64,000 bases of DNA from Persicaria tinctoria (GCA_037127255.1 JBANSL010000009.1:31499475-31563474); one strand, 5' to 3'. Shown: positions 1 through 10,692, counted from the stretch's first letter. Notes: generated by a model from the letters alone, not told the origin. Program-made: numbers and translations.

Positions 1-614
1 AGTAGATAAATAATTATTTATATCTATATGTTTTTTGGTGGAAAAAATTATTTATATCAAAATTAATTATTTAATAATTGCTATTTTATTGATATCAAAA
101 ATTGTTATTTTATTTATTTACCATATAAATGTGAATTTTATTTATATTTTGAGAGAATCTAAATAAAAGACATTTAGATTTTTTATAATCCATCGAACTA
201 ATTTTATTTATATCTATATTGTTTTTTGGTGGGAAAATGATTTATATCTAGAATATTATTATTTATTTATTGAAATCTATCTAAATTATTTATAATATTG
301 TGTTAATGTATTCTCCGTATATGAGACGAGACTTACACTAGCTATTTATAATATTGTATTTATTTATTTATAATATTTACACTAGCTATTTACACTAGCT
401 ATTTATTTATAATATTGTATTAATGTATTTATAATATTGTATTAATTAATTTTAAATACTATTATATTAGATAAGATTTTACCTATTATTACATGGATAA
501 AATCATATTCTAACTCTATTTAATAAATATATCTATATATGTATAAGATAAAATTTGACCCAAATTGATTATATATGGATATATTTTTAGAAGATATTAA
601 CTAATTTTAAATAC
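1..614. other. AT-rich intergenic DNA, no gene
   Basis: Very AT-rich sequence with no long open frame. Around 283-445 there are short degenerate direct repeats built on tagctattta and tttataatattgt units, which look like simple local duplication. No promoter, RNA gene or coding similarity was recognised. Confidence 0.6.
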
Positions 615-616
615 TA

Positions 617-857
617 CTCCCTCCGTTAATTAAAAATGTCGTTTTAGACATTTGCACATTTTTTAAGAAAGCAAACAAAAATACATTTATATCCCTAATT
701 ATTACTTTGCTTTTCACTTTATTGAAACTACAACTAACAAATATCTAATCATGACAAGGGTAATTTTGGAAAGTGAACACCAAAATATCTAAAACGTCAT
801 GTTTTTTCTTAATAAGATTTGACTCCTAAAACGACATGTTTTTCTTAACGGAGGGAG
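617..857. mobile_element. Stowaway/Mariner-like MITE, copy 1
   Basis: The 241-bp element begins CTCCCTCCGTTAA and ends with the inverted equivalent TTAACGGAGGGAG. It is flanked on both sides by TA (615-616 and 858-859), the target duplication expected of Tc1/Mariner-type elements. The terminal inverted repeat extends about 30 bp (..ATGTCGTTTTAG..) with a few mismatches. There is no coding capacity, so it would depend on a transposase supplied elsewhere. The element at 14736-14978 belongs to the same family and shares its termini and interior. Confidence 0.85.
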
Positions 858-1774
858 TATTATATAAGATAAGATTTACCAATTTTCTCTATATATGAAC
901 ATATTTTTAGACGATAATAACTCTATCAATATATAACATGGTCATACTAATTAAATAATTTTGATCAATATGAAGAAAATAAAAGGTATTCGATAAATTG
1001 AAATAATACTTAGCCGTGTAAGGCGTTTCATATGCTGTCAATTATTTTTACTAAATTTATATTTTTATAAGATTTTACCCATGTTTTTAAAACATGGATA
1101 TATTATATTATATTATCTCTTTAATGCCAATTTCATGAGGATTAAATGCAAATTCTTTTACTATATAGAATGATTTGTTTATCGAAAAACTTAAAAATAT
1201 TGGAAAAATTATTTGTGTAGTTACAATGATATTTATTTTTATCCAATCATCTTTATTTACATCTTTTACATACATTTGTAATGATATTAAATTATTTTTT
1301 TCTCTTTTTGATCAACCAATTGGATTAATTAAAAACATATATCTATATTAGTATTTTTTTTCCTTTTCTAATCAATACTATATCTATATAGTAGTCTAAA
1401 TGATAAATTGTTTTTAATGATATTATTATTTTAATAAAGAATTATAATACACTTTAATAAAGAATTTTTTATAAAGTTCCAATAACATGAATATTCAAAA
1501 TATTAATGTTATTGGAATTTTTTATAATATCAAATTATTATGATTTTATTTTAAAAAATTCCACCATAATATGGGAACGGTAATAGTTTAACTAATAAAG
1601 AATTTAAAAATTCATGTTATTGTTAAAGAACAATAAAAATTAAAATAAGATGGAAATTGGCAATTAAATAGACAGCTAAAATAGATGAAAATTTAAACAT
1701 CAAAAAAAAAAAGAATGAAAAAGAAGAAGAAGCGGGCTAGATTGAAATTTAAATTGAAAGTGTTTAGGGTTTCG
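858..1774. other. AT-rich intergenic DNA, no gene
   Basis: Long A/T runs and no supported open frame. Nothing recognisable beyond low-complexity sequence. Confidence 0.55.
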
Positions 1775-2042
1775 GTTCTGTTTATATTGGGTCTCCCTCT
1801 TCTAGTCTTCTAGCCGCTTTTCATCTTCATCAATCCATTACAACCAGATTTCCCTCTCTATCCATCTATTCACCCTTCAACAACTCAATCTTCCAAATCA
1901 GTAAGATCGGTGAGAGATACCTCACATGGAACAACATGTTGGAGGAACAGAGCTCCCCAGCACTTCAAAAAACGTCACGGCGCCATGGTTGACAATCCGT
2001 TGGATCTCAGCCTCTCACCAACCTGTGCAAACAGGCGATCTT
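1775..2042 (+). other. Leader-like sequence with a short ORF broken by a Gypsy insertion
   Basis: A CT-rich stretch resembling a plant 5' leader precedes an ATG at 1927 that opens a frame of about 39 codons (MEQHVGGTELPSTS...). The frame runs straight into the LTR at 2043. The flanking sequence resumes at 7484. I do not recognise the peptide. It may be a small remnant of a host exon or chance. No splice evidence is available. Confidence 0.25.
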
Positions 2043-2444
2043 TGGAACAACGAAAAGGACAGATGAGGTGAGATTGACGATGAACGGAAAGCGAAGGATA
2101 GGATTCTCGACTAGGGACTGGGCGAGAGTCCGAAGAGGAGCTTACCAGGGCCTAGAATCTGGCTTATAGAGCAAGAGAAGCTAGATCGAAGGAGACTGAT
2201 GAATCGGTAACTTGAGAGATTTTGGAGATTGGAAATACTTTCTGATTATTGGATGATAGTTCCCAACTAAGGGGACGACTACAAATAGAAGACGGGTTTA
2301 GCTACTTAGGTTTACCTATTACATTCAGCAGGCCGAGGCCCAAAGCTACTAGCAGGCCGAGGCCCAAAACTACTTAAAGTCCAATTAACATGGAGTCTTA
2401 TTAATAATACGGGAAAATAAAGATAAGCCGATAAGCCTGTTGCA
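2043..2444 (-). repeat. 3' LTR of the chromovirus (402 bp)
   Basis: Starts TGGAACAACG and ends CCTGTTGCA on the plus strand. It aligns end to end with 7082-7483 with only scattered substitutions and no indel seen. Confidence 0.93.
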
Positions 2445-2447
2445 GTA

Positions 2448-2458
2448 CTTCTTCCTTC
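2448..2458 (-). other. Polypurine tract of the chromovirus
   Basis: On the minus strand the purine run gaaggaagaag lies 3 nt from the 3' LTR. This is the expected position of the plus-strand primer in reverse transcription. Confidence 0.75.
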
Positions 2459-2490
2459 AAGAATATCCTTGTCCTCAAGGATGACTTGAT

Positions 2491-5400
2491 TTAATTCTCG
2501 AACTCGGGGAATTGATGAACGAAATCCTGATAGAACTCCCAGGTAGCTTGCTCAACCGGGTAGCCTTGCCATTTAACAAGTACCTTTGTTACTGCAACAT
2601 TGCCTCTTTTAGCCATTTTCCGCTCCAGAATAGCTTCAGGTATCTTTGCTTCCCCCAAATCAGCCAAATACTGGGGTAGCAGCTGGGTGCTGGTGCTCGA
2701 GGGATTGGGACATGATTTCAGCTGGCTTACATGGAAGACATTGTGGATGGATGCAGTCTTGGGAAGGGTCAATTTATAAGCGACTGCACCTACCTTGTCT
2801 TCAATCTGAAATTGCCCGTAGAACCTTGGAGACAACTTGTGTGGTCTCTTGTTCTTCAACGAGTGCTGCCTATAAGGCTGCAGTTTGAGATACACCCAGT
2901 CGCCTATTTGGAACTCTCTTGGGCTTCGACGAGCATCCGCATACTGCTTCATACGGTTTTGAGCGCGGAGAATGTGGAACTTCAGCATATTGATGATCTC
3001 TTCGCGCCTTTGTAGACTCCTGTCCACAATCATCGAGCTACTTTCACCCGGAAGATAGGGAAGATGCACCGGTGGGGCTTGCCCATACACTGCCTCAAAG
3101 GGTGTAAGCCGAGTGGAGGAGTGGAAGGTGGTGTTGTACCACCACTCAGCAAGTGGTAGCCACTTTGCCCAAGTATGCGGTGCCTCTGCAGTCATACATC
3201 GGAGATAGGATTCTAGGGTCTTGTTTGTGGCTTCAGTTTGACCGTCCGATTGCGGATGGTAGGCCGAGGAGTAATTCAAATCCGCTCCATGAACTCTGAA
3301 CAACTCTTTCCAGACCTCACCTAAGAACACCGGATCTCGATCGCTTACAATGGATTGAGGTAGACCGTGTAGCTTGAAGATGTTATCAAGATATATCTGA
3401 GCAACATCGATTGCAGTATACGGATGAGATAAGGCTACGAAATGGGCATACTTACTTAGTCTGTCAACCACCACCAAAATAATGTGCTTTCCTTTGGATG
3501 GTGGTAAACCCTCAATGAAGTCCAGGCTCACACATGACCATACCCCTTCCGGAATAGGCAAAGGCTGAAGTAAGCCCGGATTAGCAAAGACGTCATACTT
3601 GTTCTGCTGACAGACATGAGAATTTCGCACATACTGATGGACTTCTTTATTCATTTTCCTCCAATAGAAAAGAGTTTTGATGCGCTGAAGTGTTGCATCC
3701 CTTCCTGAATGCCCCCCTATGGCCGAATCATGCAACCAGCGCAGAATATGGAGCTTCACATCCTTGTCATCTCCCACAACGAGCTTTCCCTTTCTTCGCA
3801 GTTCATTGTTGACAAAAGTGAACTTGGGGTGGCTCGAGATGTCTTTCTGCAGATCGTCAATAATATTGACTAATGACTGATCCGTAGACCAGAGTAGCTT
3901 TAGGGAATCATAGAACCCATGATGAGCTTGAGACAATGTGATCTGAAGTAATTGCGCTCCTTCAACCCTCGAGAGGGCATCTGCTACCACATTTTCACTC
4001 CCCTTCTTGTATTGGATCTCGTAGGAATATCCCATCAGTTTGGACACCCACATGTGCTGGAATGGGGTCGTTATCTTCTGCTCAAGGAGATATTTAAGAC
4101 TTTTCTGATCTGTCTTGATGACGAATGGCTTGTGGATCAGGTAGGAGCCCCATGACTGGACTGCATGAACCACTGCAAGTAGTTCTTTCTCGTATACGGA
4201 TAAGGCCTGATGCTTAGGCCCTAAAGCTCTGCTGATAAAGCCAATAGGTTGACGCTCCTGCATCAACACAGCACCTATCCCTGTGTTTGAAGCGTTTGTT
4301 TCAATCACAAAGACTTTCTCAAAGTCTGGTAGAGCTAGCACTGGAGCTGACGACATGGCCTGCTTCAATCGATCAAAGGCCTCATTAGCGTCTTGATTCC
4401 ACTTGAACCCCTCGGATCTAAGGAGGTTGGTCAGTGGTCTGGCGATGATGCTGTAGTCTCTCACAAACCTTCGATAGTAATTAGTTAAGCCCAAGAAGCT
4501 TCGAAGTTGCTTCTGAGATTGAGGGGCTGGCCATTCGGAGATGGAACGAATCTTGCTAGGATCCGTGCTCACACCCTGCGCTGAGATGAAGTGCCCCAAA
4601 TACTCGATTTTAGTTGCTCCGAATGTGCATTTTGATTCCTTGAGGAATAGACATTGCTCCCTTAATATCTCAAACACAGTCTTCAAATGATCGAGGTGAT
4701 CTTCCCAGTTCTTGCTGAAGACTAATATATCGTCGAAGAATACCAACACCGAGCGACGGGCTACATCTCTGAATATATGATTCATTAGACTCTGAAATGT
4801 ACAAGGAGCATTGGTTAAGCCGAAAGGCATGACCAAATACTCGTAATGACCCGAGTGTGTCTTGAAGGCCGTTTTGAACACATCTTCCGGCTCCATTCTC
4901 AACTGGTGAAACCCAGAACGCAGGTCGAGCTTGGAGAAATAATGAGCTCCTCCCAGCTCATCTAGTAGGTCCACTAACCAGGGAATTGGGTACTTGTCCT
5001 TCACCGTCTGTTGATTCAAGTCCCGATAATCGACGCAGAGTCTCCATGACCCATCCTTTTTCTTCACCAGGACCACTGGTGAGGCGTAGGGACTAGTGCT
5101 GTATTGGATGATTCCTTGATCGAGCATAGAACCCACCAATTCCTCGATGGCATCCTTCTGAAAGGTTGAATATCGATAGGGGCGTTTGCTGATTGGCTGA
5201 GAATTGGGTAGCAAAGGTATTCGGTGATTAAAACCTGATCGAAAAGGGGGCAATCCCGATGATTCCCTAAACAGATCAGCAAAGGCATCGATTAATTTCT
5301 GGAGTCTGAGGTCGCTCACCACGCTGTCCCTACATGCTGCTATGTGACATATTTGAGCACCCTCTTTCCCAAAATCACCCTTAGCATCGCAAGCCTGTAT

Positions 5401-6006
5401 TAAAGCCAACTGTGGTCCCCCTTTGAGGATTTTATTCAGACTGCTGCCCTTCACCAACTTACATTTGGAGTTGCTCACACCCCTGATCACGTGTTTTCTG
5501 CCATTGAGGGTAAATTCCATTCGCATTTTCGAGAAATCCCACACCACAGGTCCCATCGTGGAGAGCCACTGAATTCCCAGTATAACATCACAACACCCTA
5601 GCGGCAAAGTCATCACCTCAGCAACCAAATCATACCCCTGCAATTCCCATGAGAAGTTGGTGCACTTGTACTCAGCATTCATTTTATACCCTCCTGCCAC
5701 TGTGACGGTTTGAGGCTCTATACTGCTCAACTTGCAACCCAATTCTCTAGCAGTCTTCACATCTATGAAGTTATGGGAGCTGCCTGGGTCGATAAGAATA
5801 TGTAACTTTCTTCTCCCGATCTGACCAACTACCCTCATGCAGTGGTAGTTTTTGGTACCATCTAGAGCATTCAGGGATACCCTGGGGGCACTCTCCTGAT
5901 TATCTTCCTTCTGTGATTCCTCTATCATGGCCTCCAGTTGCTCGATCTCAGTGCCGGTATTATCTTCATCCCCATCGAGGATATATATCTGTTTTATGTG
6001 CTTCAA
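2491..6006 (-). CDS. Chromovirus Pol polyprotein (PR-RT-RNase H-IN-chromodomain)
   Basis: 1171 residues. The retropepsin site is at about residue 73, but reads DPG where DSG/DTG is usual. RT spans about 290-480 and has the expected LVMPFGLTNAP and the catalytic pair in FFDD (423-426). RNase H follows: the usual first Asp of the ETDAS motif is Asn571, while E608 and D633 are present. The integrase zinc finger keeps H759, H766 and C799 but has Ser796 where the first Cys is expected. The DDE triad is present at D829, D889 and E925. A GDWVYL/GPY-like region precedes a chromodomain (about 1122-1165, VLVKWQGYP...TWE) thought to guide integration to chromatin. The ATG used is simply the first after the stop that separates it from gag; the frame is continuous with gag across that TAG. 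Confidence 0.92.
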   Translation of the reverse strand: MKHIKQIYILDGDEDNTGTEIEQLEAMIEESQKEDNQESAPRVSLNALDGTKNYHCMRVVGQIGRRKLHILIDPGSSHNFIDVKTARELGCKLSSIEPQTVTVAGGYKMNAEYKCTNFSWELQGYDLVAEVMTLPLGCCDVILGIQWLSTMGPVVWDFSKMRMEFTLNGRKHVIRGVSNSKCKLVKGSSLNKILKGGPQLALIQACDAKGDFGKEGAQICHIAACRDSVVSDLRLQKLIDAFADLFRESSGLPPFRSGFNHRIPLLPNSQPISKRPYRYSTFQKDAIEELVGSMLDQGIIQYSTSPYASPVVLVKKKDGSWRLCVDYRDLNQQTVKDKYPIPWLVDLLDELGGAHYFSKLDLRSGFHQLRMEPEDVFKTAFKTHSGHYEYLVMPFGLTNAPCTFQSLMNHIFRDVARRSVLVFFDDILVFSKNWEDHLDHLKTVFEILREQCLFLKESKCTFGATKIEYLGHFISAQGVSTDPSKIRSISEWPAPQSQKQLRSFLGLTNYYRRFVRDYSIIARPLTNLLRSEGFKWNQDANEAFDRLKQAMSSAPVLALPDFEKVFVIETNASNTGIGAVLMQERQPIGFISRALGPKHQALSVYEKELLAVVHAVQSWGSYLIHKPFVIKTDQKSLKYLLEQKITTPFQHMWVSKLMGYSYEIQYKKGSENVVADALSRVEGAQLLQITLSQAHHGFYDSLKLLWSTDQSLVNIIDDLQKDISSHPKFTFVNNELRRKGKLVVGDDKDVKLHILRWLHDSAIGGHSGRDATLQRIKTLFYWRKMNKEVHQYVRNSHVCQQNKYDVFANPGLLQPLPIPEGVWSCVSLDFIEGLPPSKGKHIILVVVDRLSKYAHFVALSHPYTAIDVAQIYLDNIFKLHGLPQSIVSDRDPVFLGEVWKELFRVHGADLNYSSAYHPQSDGQTEATNKTLESYLRCMTAEAPHTWAKWLPLAEWWYNTTFHSSTRLTPFEAVYGQAPPVHLPYLPGESSSMIVDRSLQRREEIINMLKFHILRAQNRMKQYADARRSPREFQIGDWVYLKLQPYRQHSLKNKRPHKLSPRFYGQFQIEDKVGAVAYKLTLPKTASIHNVFHVSQLKSCPNPSSTSTQLLPQYLADLGEAKIPEAILERKMAKRGNVAVTKVLVKWQGYPVEQATWEFYQDFVHQFPEFEN

Positions 6007-6024
6007 ATGGTGCCCTGGGGTGTA

Positions 6025-7059
6025 CTATTCATCACAGAACATACACAACCCTTTACTCCGACGCTCCTGCATTTCTTCTTGAGAGTATCGCCTCCCGGAC
6101 TTGTCCGGGGTTGGTTTCGATGTAATGAGCGGGGTTTTGGTTGAAGGATTGAAGGGGGCTCTGTGTTGGAGGGTTTTGGATGAATCTGTGGAGCTGGATG
6201 TGTTGAACGGTTTGTGGGTTGATGAGGGTTTGGATTGATAGGCCTTTTGTGGAGTTAGCTGAAGGGAAGATTCATGTAATTGAGCTAAACGAGCAGCCTC
6301 CCCTAATGATTTAGGCTCGAACTGTCGTATATGCATCTGAAGATGGGGGTATAAATTGGCTAAGAAAATGCTCAATTCATGTTCCTTGGTCAGATTTAAA
6401 CGATTAAGGGCACACTCAAATTTATCCAGAAATTCTAACACTGGTTCCTCTTGCTTTAGATTAACCAAATCAGCCAGTGGGTCGTCAAATAACCTTCCAA
6501 AGCGAGCAGACAGATCCACTACATATTCAGGCCAAAGGGGGTAGTGACCATACCTTCCCCGAATGTAACTATGGTGCCATTGGAGAGCTTTACCTTCCAT
6601 ATGTAGATAAGCGAGCCTCACTTTCATCTCTGGAGCCGTACCGTCGAGCAAGAAGAATTGCTCGCATCTGGCTATCCACTCCCTCGTTAACGAGCCATCA
6701 AACTTAGGGAACTCAACCTTCGCCATCCTAGTAGCTAGATTCCCGGGGATGAGAGGACCTCCCGTAACTGCTTCGTTTGGGTTGTGGATAACGCTATACT
6801 CCCCTGTTTTCGGAGGAGGTGGTTCCGGATTTGGGGTAACACCAGGACTTCCCGATGTTGACGATCCTCCTCTTTCCGACCCCGATTCGGGCGGCGTTAC
6901 ATTTTTCTCTCGCATAAGTGCCGTCAACATGGTCTTAAGCTCGTTCATGCCATTTTTGAGCTCCGATCTCTCCGATCGGGCCTCTTCTATGCCGAAAGCG
7001 AGTGTCTCCACCTGCTTGGACGGATCCTGGAGAGCCTGCGCGCGCGTTTCGGTCACCAT
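6025..7059 (-). CDS. Chromovirus Gag, ending at a stop inside its zinc knuckle
   Basis: 344 residues forming the capsid/nucleocapsid precursor. A coiled N-terminus and a Pro/Ser/Gly-rich stretch (about 60-90) precede the retrotransposon Gag core (about 110-260: WIARCEQFF, VRLAYLHMEGKALQW, FLDKFECALNRL). The start codon lies 9 nt beyond the PBS. The frame stops with TAG immediately after CMFCDE, the first half of a CCHC knuckle. Translation of the other side in the same frame gives PGHH, so the knuckle is split by the stop. The position normally holding its last Cys is Leu. Gag and Pol are therefore one frame interrupted by one stop, which could be a degenerate mutation or a read-through site; the damaged knuckle favours mutation. 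Confidence 0.9.
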   Translation of the reverse strand: MVTETRAQALQDPSKQVETLAFGIEEARSERSELKNGMNELKTMLTALMREKNVTPPESGSERGGSSTSGSPGVTPNPEPPPPKTGEYSVIHNPNEAVTGGPLIPGNLATRMAKVEFPKFDGSLTREWIARCEQFFLLDGTAPEMKVRLAYLHMEGKALQWHHSYIRGRYGHYPLWPEYVVDLSARFGRLFDDPLADLVNLKQEEPVLEFLDKFECALNRLNLTKEHELSIFLANLYPHLQMHIRQFEPKSLGEAARLAQLHESSLQLTPQKAYQSKPSSTHKPFNTSSSTDSSKTLQHRAPFNPSTKTPLITSKPTPDKSGRRYSQEEMQERRSKGLCMFCDE

Positions 7060-7068
7060 GGCTCTACT

Positions 7069-7080
7069 GCTCTGATACCA
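7069..7080 (-). other. Primer-binding site, initiator-Met tRNA type
   Basis: The minus strand reads TGGTATCAGAGC one base inside the 5' LTR, the classic complement to the 3' end of plant initiator-Met tRNA. It fixes the element's orientation. Confidence 0.92.
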
Positions 7081-7081
7081 A

Positions 7082-7483
7082 TGGAACAGCGAAAAGGACA
7101 GATGAGGTGAGATTGACGATGAACGGAAAGCGAAGGATAGGATTCTCGACTAGGGACTGGGCGTGAGTCCGAAGAGGAGCTTACCAGGGCCTAGAATCCG
7201 GCTTATAGAGCAAGAGAAGCTAGATCGAAGGAGACTGATGAATCGGTAACTTGAGAGATTTTGGAGATTGGAAATACTTTCTGAATATTGGATGATAGTT
7301 CCCAACGAAGGGGACGACTACAAATAGAAGACGGGTTTAGCTACTTAGGTTTACCTATTACATTCAGCAGGCCGAGGCCCAAAGCTACTAGCAGGCCGAG
7401 GCCCAAAACTACTTAAAGTCCAATTAACATGGAGTCTTATTAATAATACGGGAAAATAAAGATAAGCCGATAAGCCTGTTGCA
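7082..7483 (-). repeat. 5' LTR of the chromovirus (402 bp)
   Basis: Pairs with 2043-2444. Its outer boundary (GTTGCA, 7483) is followed by ATCTC, which nearly matches the ATCTT preceding the other LTR. Confidence 0.93.
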
Positions 7484-8300
7484 ATCTCCCACAGATTGAT
7501 CGATATCCCCTCTCTCAACGGGGCTGCGCGGCGCGACGACGCTAATTTAGGGTTAGGGCTCAGCGCGAGGCGGAGATCCAGATTGAATCTACCTCCCACA
7601 GATTGATCGATTTCCCCTCTCGCAACGACATTCGGAAAGGAGGCGTCGGTATTACTTCGGCATCTTCGACGGCCATCGAGGCCTCTAGGTATACTACTCT
7701 TGTATTTAAACCCCATTCAGTTAATTTATATCATCAATCTAACCATATTTCTTCACCTTCCTCTCCCTCTTCTCCTCTGCAATACTCCCCACAGAATCCG
7801 CTCACTTTGCCCCTGATTTCCTCTGCCCCGTCACCGATCTGCCTATTCTCTGCCTCAGATCTAGTGGCCCCGAGAAAGGTGTTCACCGCCAACGGCCAAC
7901 GCCAACATCACGATTGATTAGAGTTTGCCTTTATTCGTTCAAATCTGAGAACTCCCCGCCGTGATTGAAAGAGAATGGATAATAGCCTTCCACCTCTCTA
8001 TCCTCGTTTCGCACGTACCTTTGAAGCCAACCGAGAGCTTCTGCGGTCCTGAGTCCGCCTAGCATTGGATTTTTGTCTAGATTGGGTGTATAGTTGATCC
8101 TTTTTCTTTTTTAGTTGATGTTGGTGGATTGATCAATTGATCGTTCATTGCTTTTCTTATTTTTAATTGTTGATTTTTGTTCAGTGTATATAAATGAAAT
8201 AAAAATTGAGTTGATAGAGCTGGTATGTTGTATTTACGAGGAACCTACTATATCAGTGATGTATTTTATATCCTCACTGAATACATTTACCAACTATTAT
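7484..8300. other. Non-repetitive flank, no supported gene
   Basis: Contains an imperfect short direct duplication: ctcccacagattgatcgat begins near 7487 and again near 7593. A CT-rich, leader-like stretch lies at 7730-7870. The open frames here are short and show no family features. Confidence 0.4.
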
Positions 8301-8728
8301 CGATTTCTTCAATCTTTTTGCCGATAAAATTATTAATTTTTTGTGACAAAAATATATGTCGCGAAATAATATCGGACCAGCTTGATATCATCATTAACGA
8401 GGAAATATACAATTTTGCGATGAATTAAAGTTTCTCACCATCTACATTCTATGACTACTATAGAATCCTTTGACTTTTTTCGCGACAAATATAATTACTT
8501 TTTACGTTAACTTTAATAGTCGCTAAAGACTTACAACGACAAAATTGAATTCATTGCCAAATGTTTTTTTTGCGACGATTTCATTTTTCGACATTAAACT
8601 CTTTTGTGAGGAGCTTTCTGTGACCATTTAAAAAGGAAGCTTATTTCCTCGCTAAATATCATTAGCGACAAAATATCAATTTTCAACGAGGTAAAAAATC
8701 CTCGCTAAAAGCGATTTCTGTTGTAGTG
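8301..8728. mobile_element. CACTA-like transposon terminus (one end only)
   Basis: Ends with TTTCTGTTGTAGTG, the inverted form of the CACTACAA-type terminus of CACTA (En/Spm) elements. The preceding 400 bp are dotted with short repeated gcgacaaaat/cgcgac and cgctaaa motifs in both orientations, resembling the subterminal transposase-binding repeats of that superfamily. The matching opposite end was not found, so this may be a fragment. Confidence 0.4.
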
Positions 8729-9992
8729 TCGTCTCCCACTCTCACGTGTATATGCAGATATTAGTGTTACATGGTTCACTTCATTCAAGATTAAGGTCGA
8801 TTATTGGGGGTCGTCATCTATAAGCTAGAGCTGGAAGAAGGGCAATAACATATGCATAAACTTCTCTTGGTGACGATCCTCAATCCATCACCTGCAGAAT
8901 TCTTCTTCACTTATCTTGATATATTTTAAAGAATAATCACGTACGTACAATTCTAAAGGCTAGCTAGCTGGTTTTGGTTATGTAATTATATTGGGTGTTC
9001 ATTTTGATCTTGTTAGCTACACTCATTTTAGAAAAACAACTGCCTTCTCAATTTGTTATAGTTTGCTTTTATTCCTTAATGCAATTAAAGTCGTCTCACG
9101 ATTCTCACTTACCGATTGATGCAGGTTGATATGGTTTACTTCATTCACGAGGAAGATTGTAGGACAGTATCAAGGAAACTTGATTGCATTTAAGCTTGAG
9201 GTAATTAACCTCCTATCCTATATGATTTTAGTTTACTAACGAAATCACTGCTGCAAGCCAACTTATTTACAATTGCCTTATCATCACTTGTTATCTATGC
9301 TTAGGAGGATAACACAACCTTAACTCCCTGCAAAGGCTTAACTCTCAGCTGACTTAGTTCAAGGCGCTCTATTTGTCATTGAGAGTGCTTCTTAGTCTCA
9401 GTTGACTTTAGTTCCTCATGTTTAGCAACATCTCTAAAGTTAACGGTGATAATGGAAGGCGTGATTTACTCCACGTCACAATTTGGATGACATGTTTTGT
9501 GAATCCATATTCTTTTAGTTTCCTTTAGCATGTTATGTGTCAATATGGTGCTTAAGGTGTTTTCTCTGCTAATTTATATCAGTAGCATTATGGTGTTTTC
9601 TCTGCTAATTCGTATCTGCATATTTTTTTATTTAATAAGTATTACCTCGTTTCCACCTCTATTTATTGCTCATTAATTATGTTTCTTCTCAAGCAGGAGA
9701 TACTTTTGAACAAGAGTACGCCATCAAGACATGGAGTTTTGCTTATTTCATGGTAAGGATGATGGCTTCATCTCGGCCTCCCCCCTTTTTCAGGTAAAAA
9801 AACCTTCTGCTTCAGTATGCTTTCTCTAAGGGAAACTACAAAATTTTTAGTTGATCCACTCATTTTAGTTGTCATGTATATTATTTTTAATTCACTCATG
9901 TAAGATCTTGATTTAACTAATGCTTTATTGGATTTGTGTTAATTTTTTTTTTAATTAAAGGATTTTAATTAATTTGTATTGAAAGGGAATGA
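8729..9992. other. No gene recognised
   Basis: Moderately AT-rich sequence. A short similarity (atggttcacttcattcaag near 8770 and atggtttacttcattcacg near 9130) suggests an old local duplication. No ORF with family features was seen. Confidence 0.4.
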
Positions 9993-10292
9993 ATGAAGAA
10001 AAATAAAGTTTTTTTTTTTGAAAAATACCATGCCAATTTCGACGCTTTAGGGTGTCGAAAATGGCATGTCATTTTCGACGCTTTATGGCGTCGAAAAATA
10101 CATGCAATTTCAGACGCCCTAGGACGTCGAGATTGGTTGCGACAGAATTCTGCGTCGAAAATAGCACTTTGCCATTCGTGACGCAAGAATTTTCGACGCT
10201 TTTAAAAAGCGTTGAAATTGAAAATTGCGACTCTTTAAAGCGTCGAAATTGGTCAAAAAAAGTGTCGCAATTAGCACTGTTTTCCTGTAGTG
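9993..10292. mobile_element. CACTA-like terminus with subterminal palindrome cluster
   Basis: About 300 bp packed with imperfect inverted units of the form TTTCGACGC...GCGTCGAAA, ending in TTTTCCTGTAGTG, the complement of CACTACAGGAAAA. This is the typical architecture of a CACTA end: a terminal CACTA motif plus dense subterminal repeats. The opposite terminus is not evident within the window, so the extent is a minimum and the element may be a remnant. The small ORFs here simply read through the repeats. Confidence 0.5.
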
Positions 10293-10692
10293 ATATAAGC
10301 GATTATTTTAGTTGATAGATTCTATAACATAAAAATATATCTAAATTAGTGTTCTTATCCTATGCAACAAGGTCACAGGATAAAAAAAAACTGGCATTTT
10401 ATTTATGATACACGTACTATTTATGTAATAAATATTTTACACTATTTTCAGTATTTATGTTTGTTATTCGGCCTCCAGTTTTTTATAATTTCATTTATGA
10501 ATAAATATTTTTCTTATTTAATTTAAAAATGTAGGCATCAAATAACTACGAGTGAACCTTAATAACCCTAGCTAGCTTTCAATTTCAATTGCATGAGATA
10601 TTTTAAATTTGTGAATTGACAATTTGTCTACTTTAAATTCTAATTGAAATTAATAATATATATTGGAAAAGCAATAATATAGTACTACAAGC
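10293..10692. other. AT-rich spacer, no gene
   Basis: No coding or structural signal recognised. Confidence 0.4.

Larger units (their letters stand above)
2043..7483 (-). mobile_element. Ty3/Gypsy chromovirus LTR retrotransposon, near full length
   Basis: A 5.4-kb minus-strand element bounded by two 402-bp LTRs that differ at about 5 positions by eye (roughly 98.8% identical), so the insertion is recent. Flanking 5-mers ATCTT (2038-2042) and ATCTC (7484-7488) match at 4 of 5 bases, consistent with a target duplication carrying one change. The order on the minus strand is LTR, iMet-type PBS, gag, pol (PR-RT-RNaseH-IN-chromodomain), polypurine tract, LTR. The C-terminal chromodomain places it among the chromoviruses. 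An in-frame stop and several altered catalytic or zinc-binding residues suggest it cannot move by itself. Confidence 0.93.

Noticed and set aside
9965..10315. Three overlapping small frames (62-87 codons)
   Set aside because: They simply translate the CACTA subterminal palindromes.
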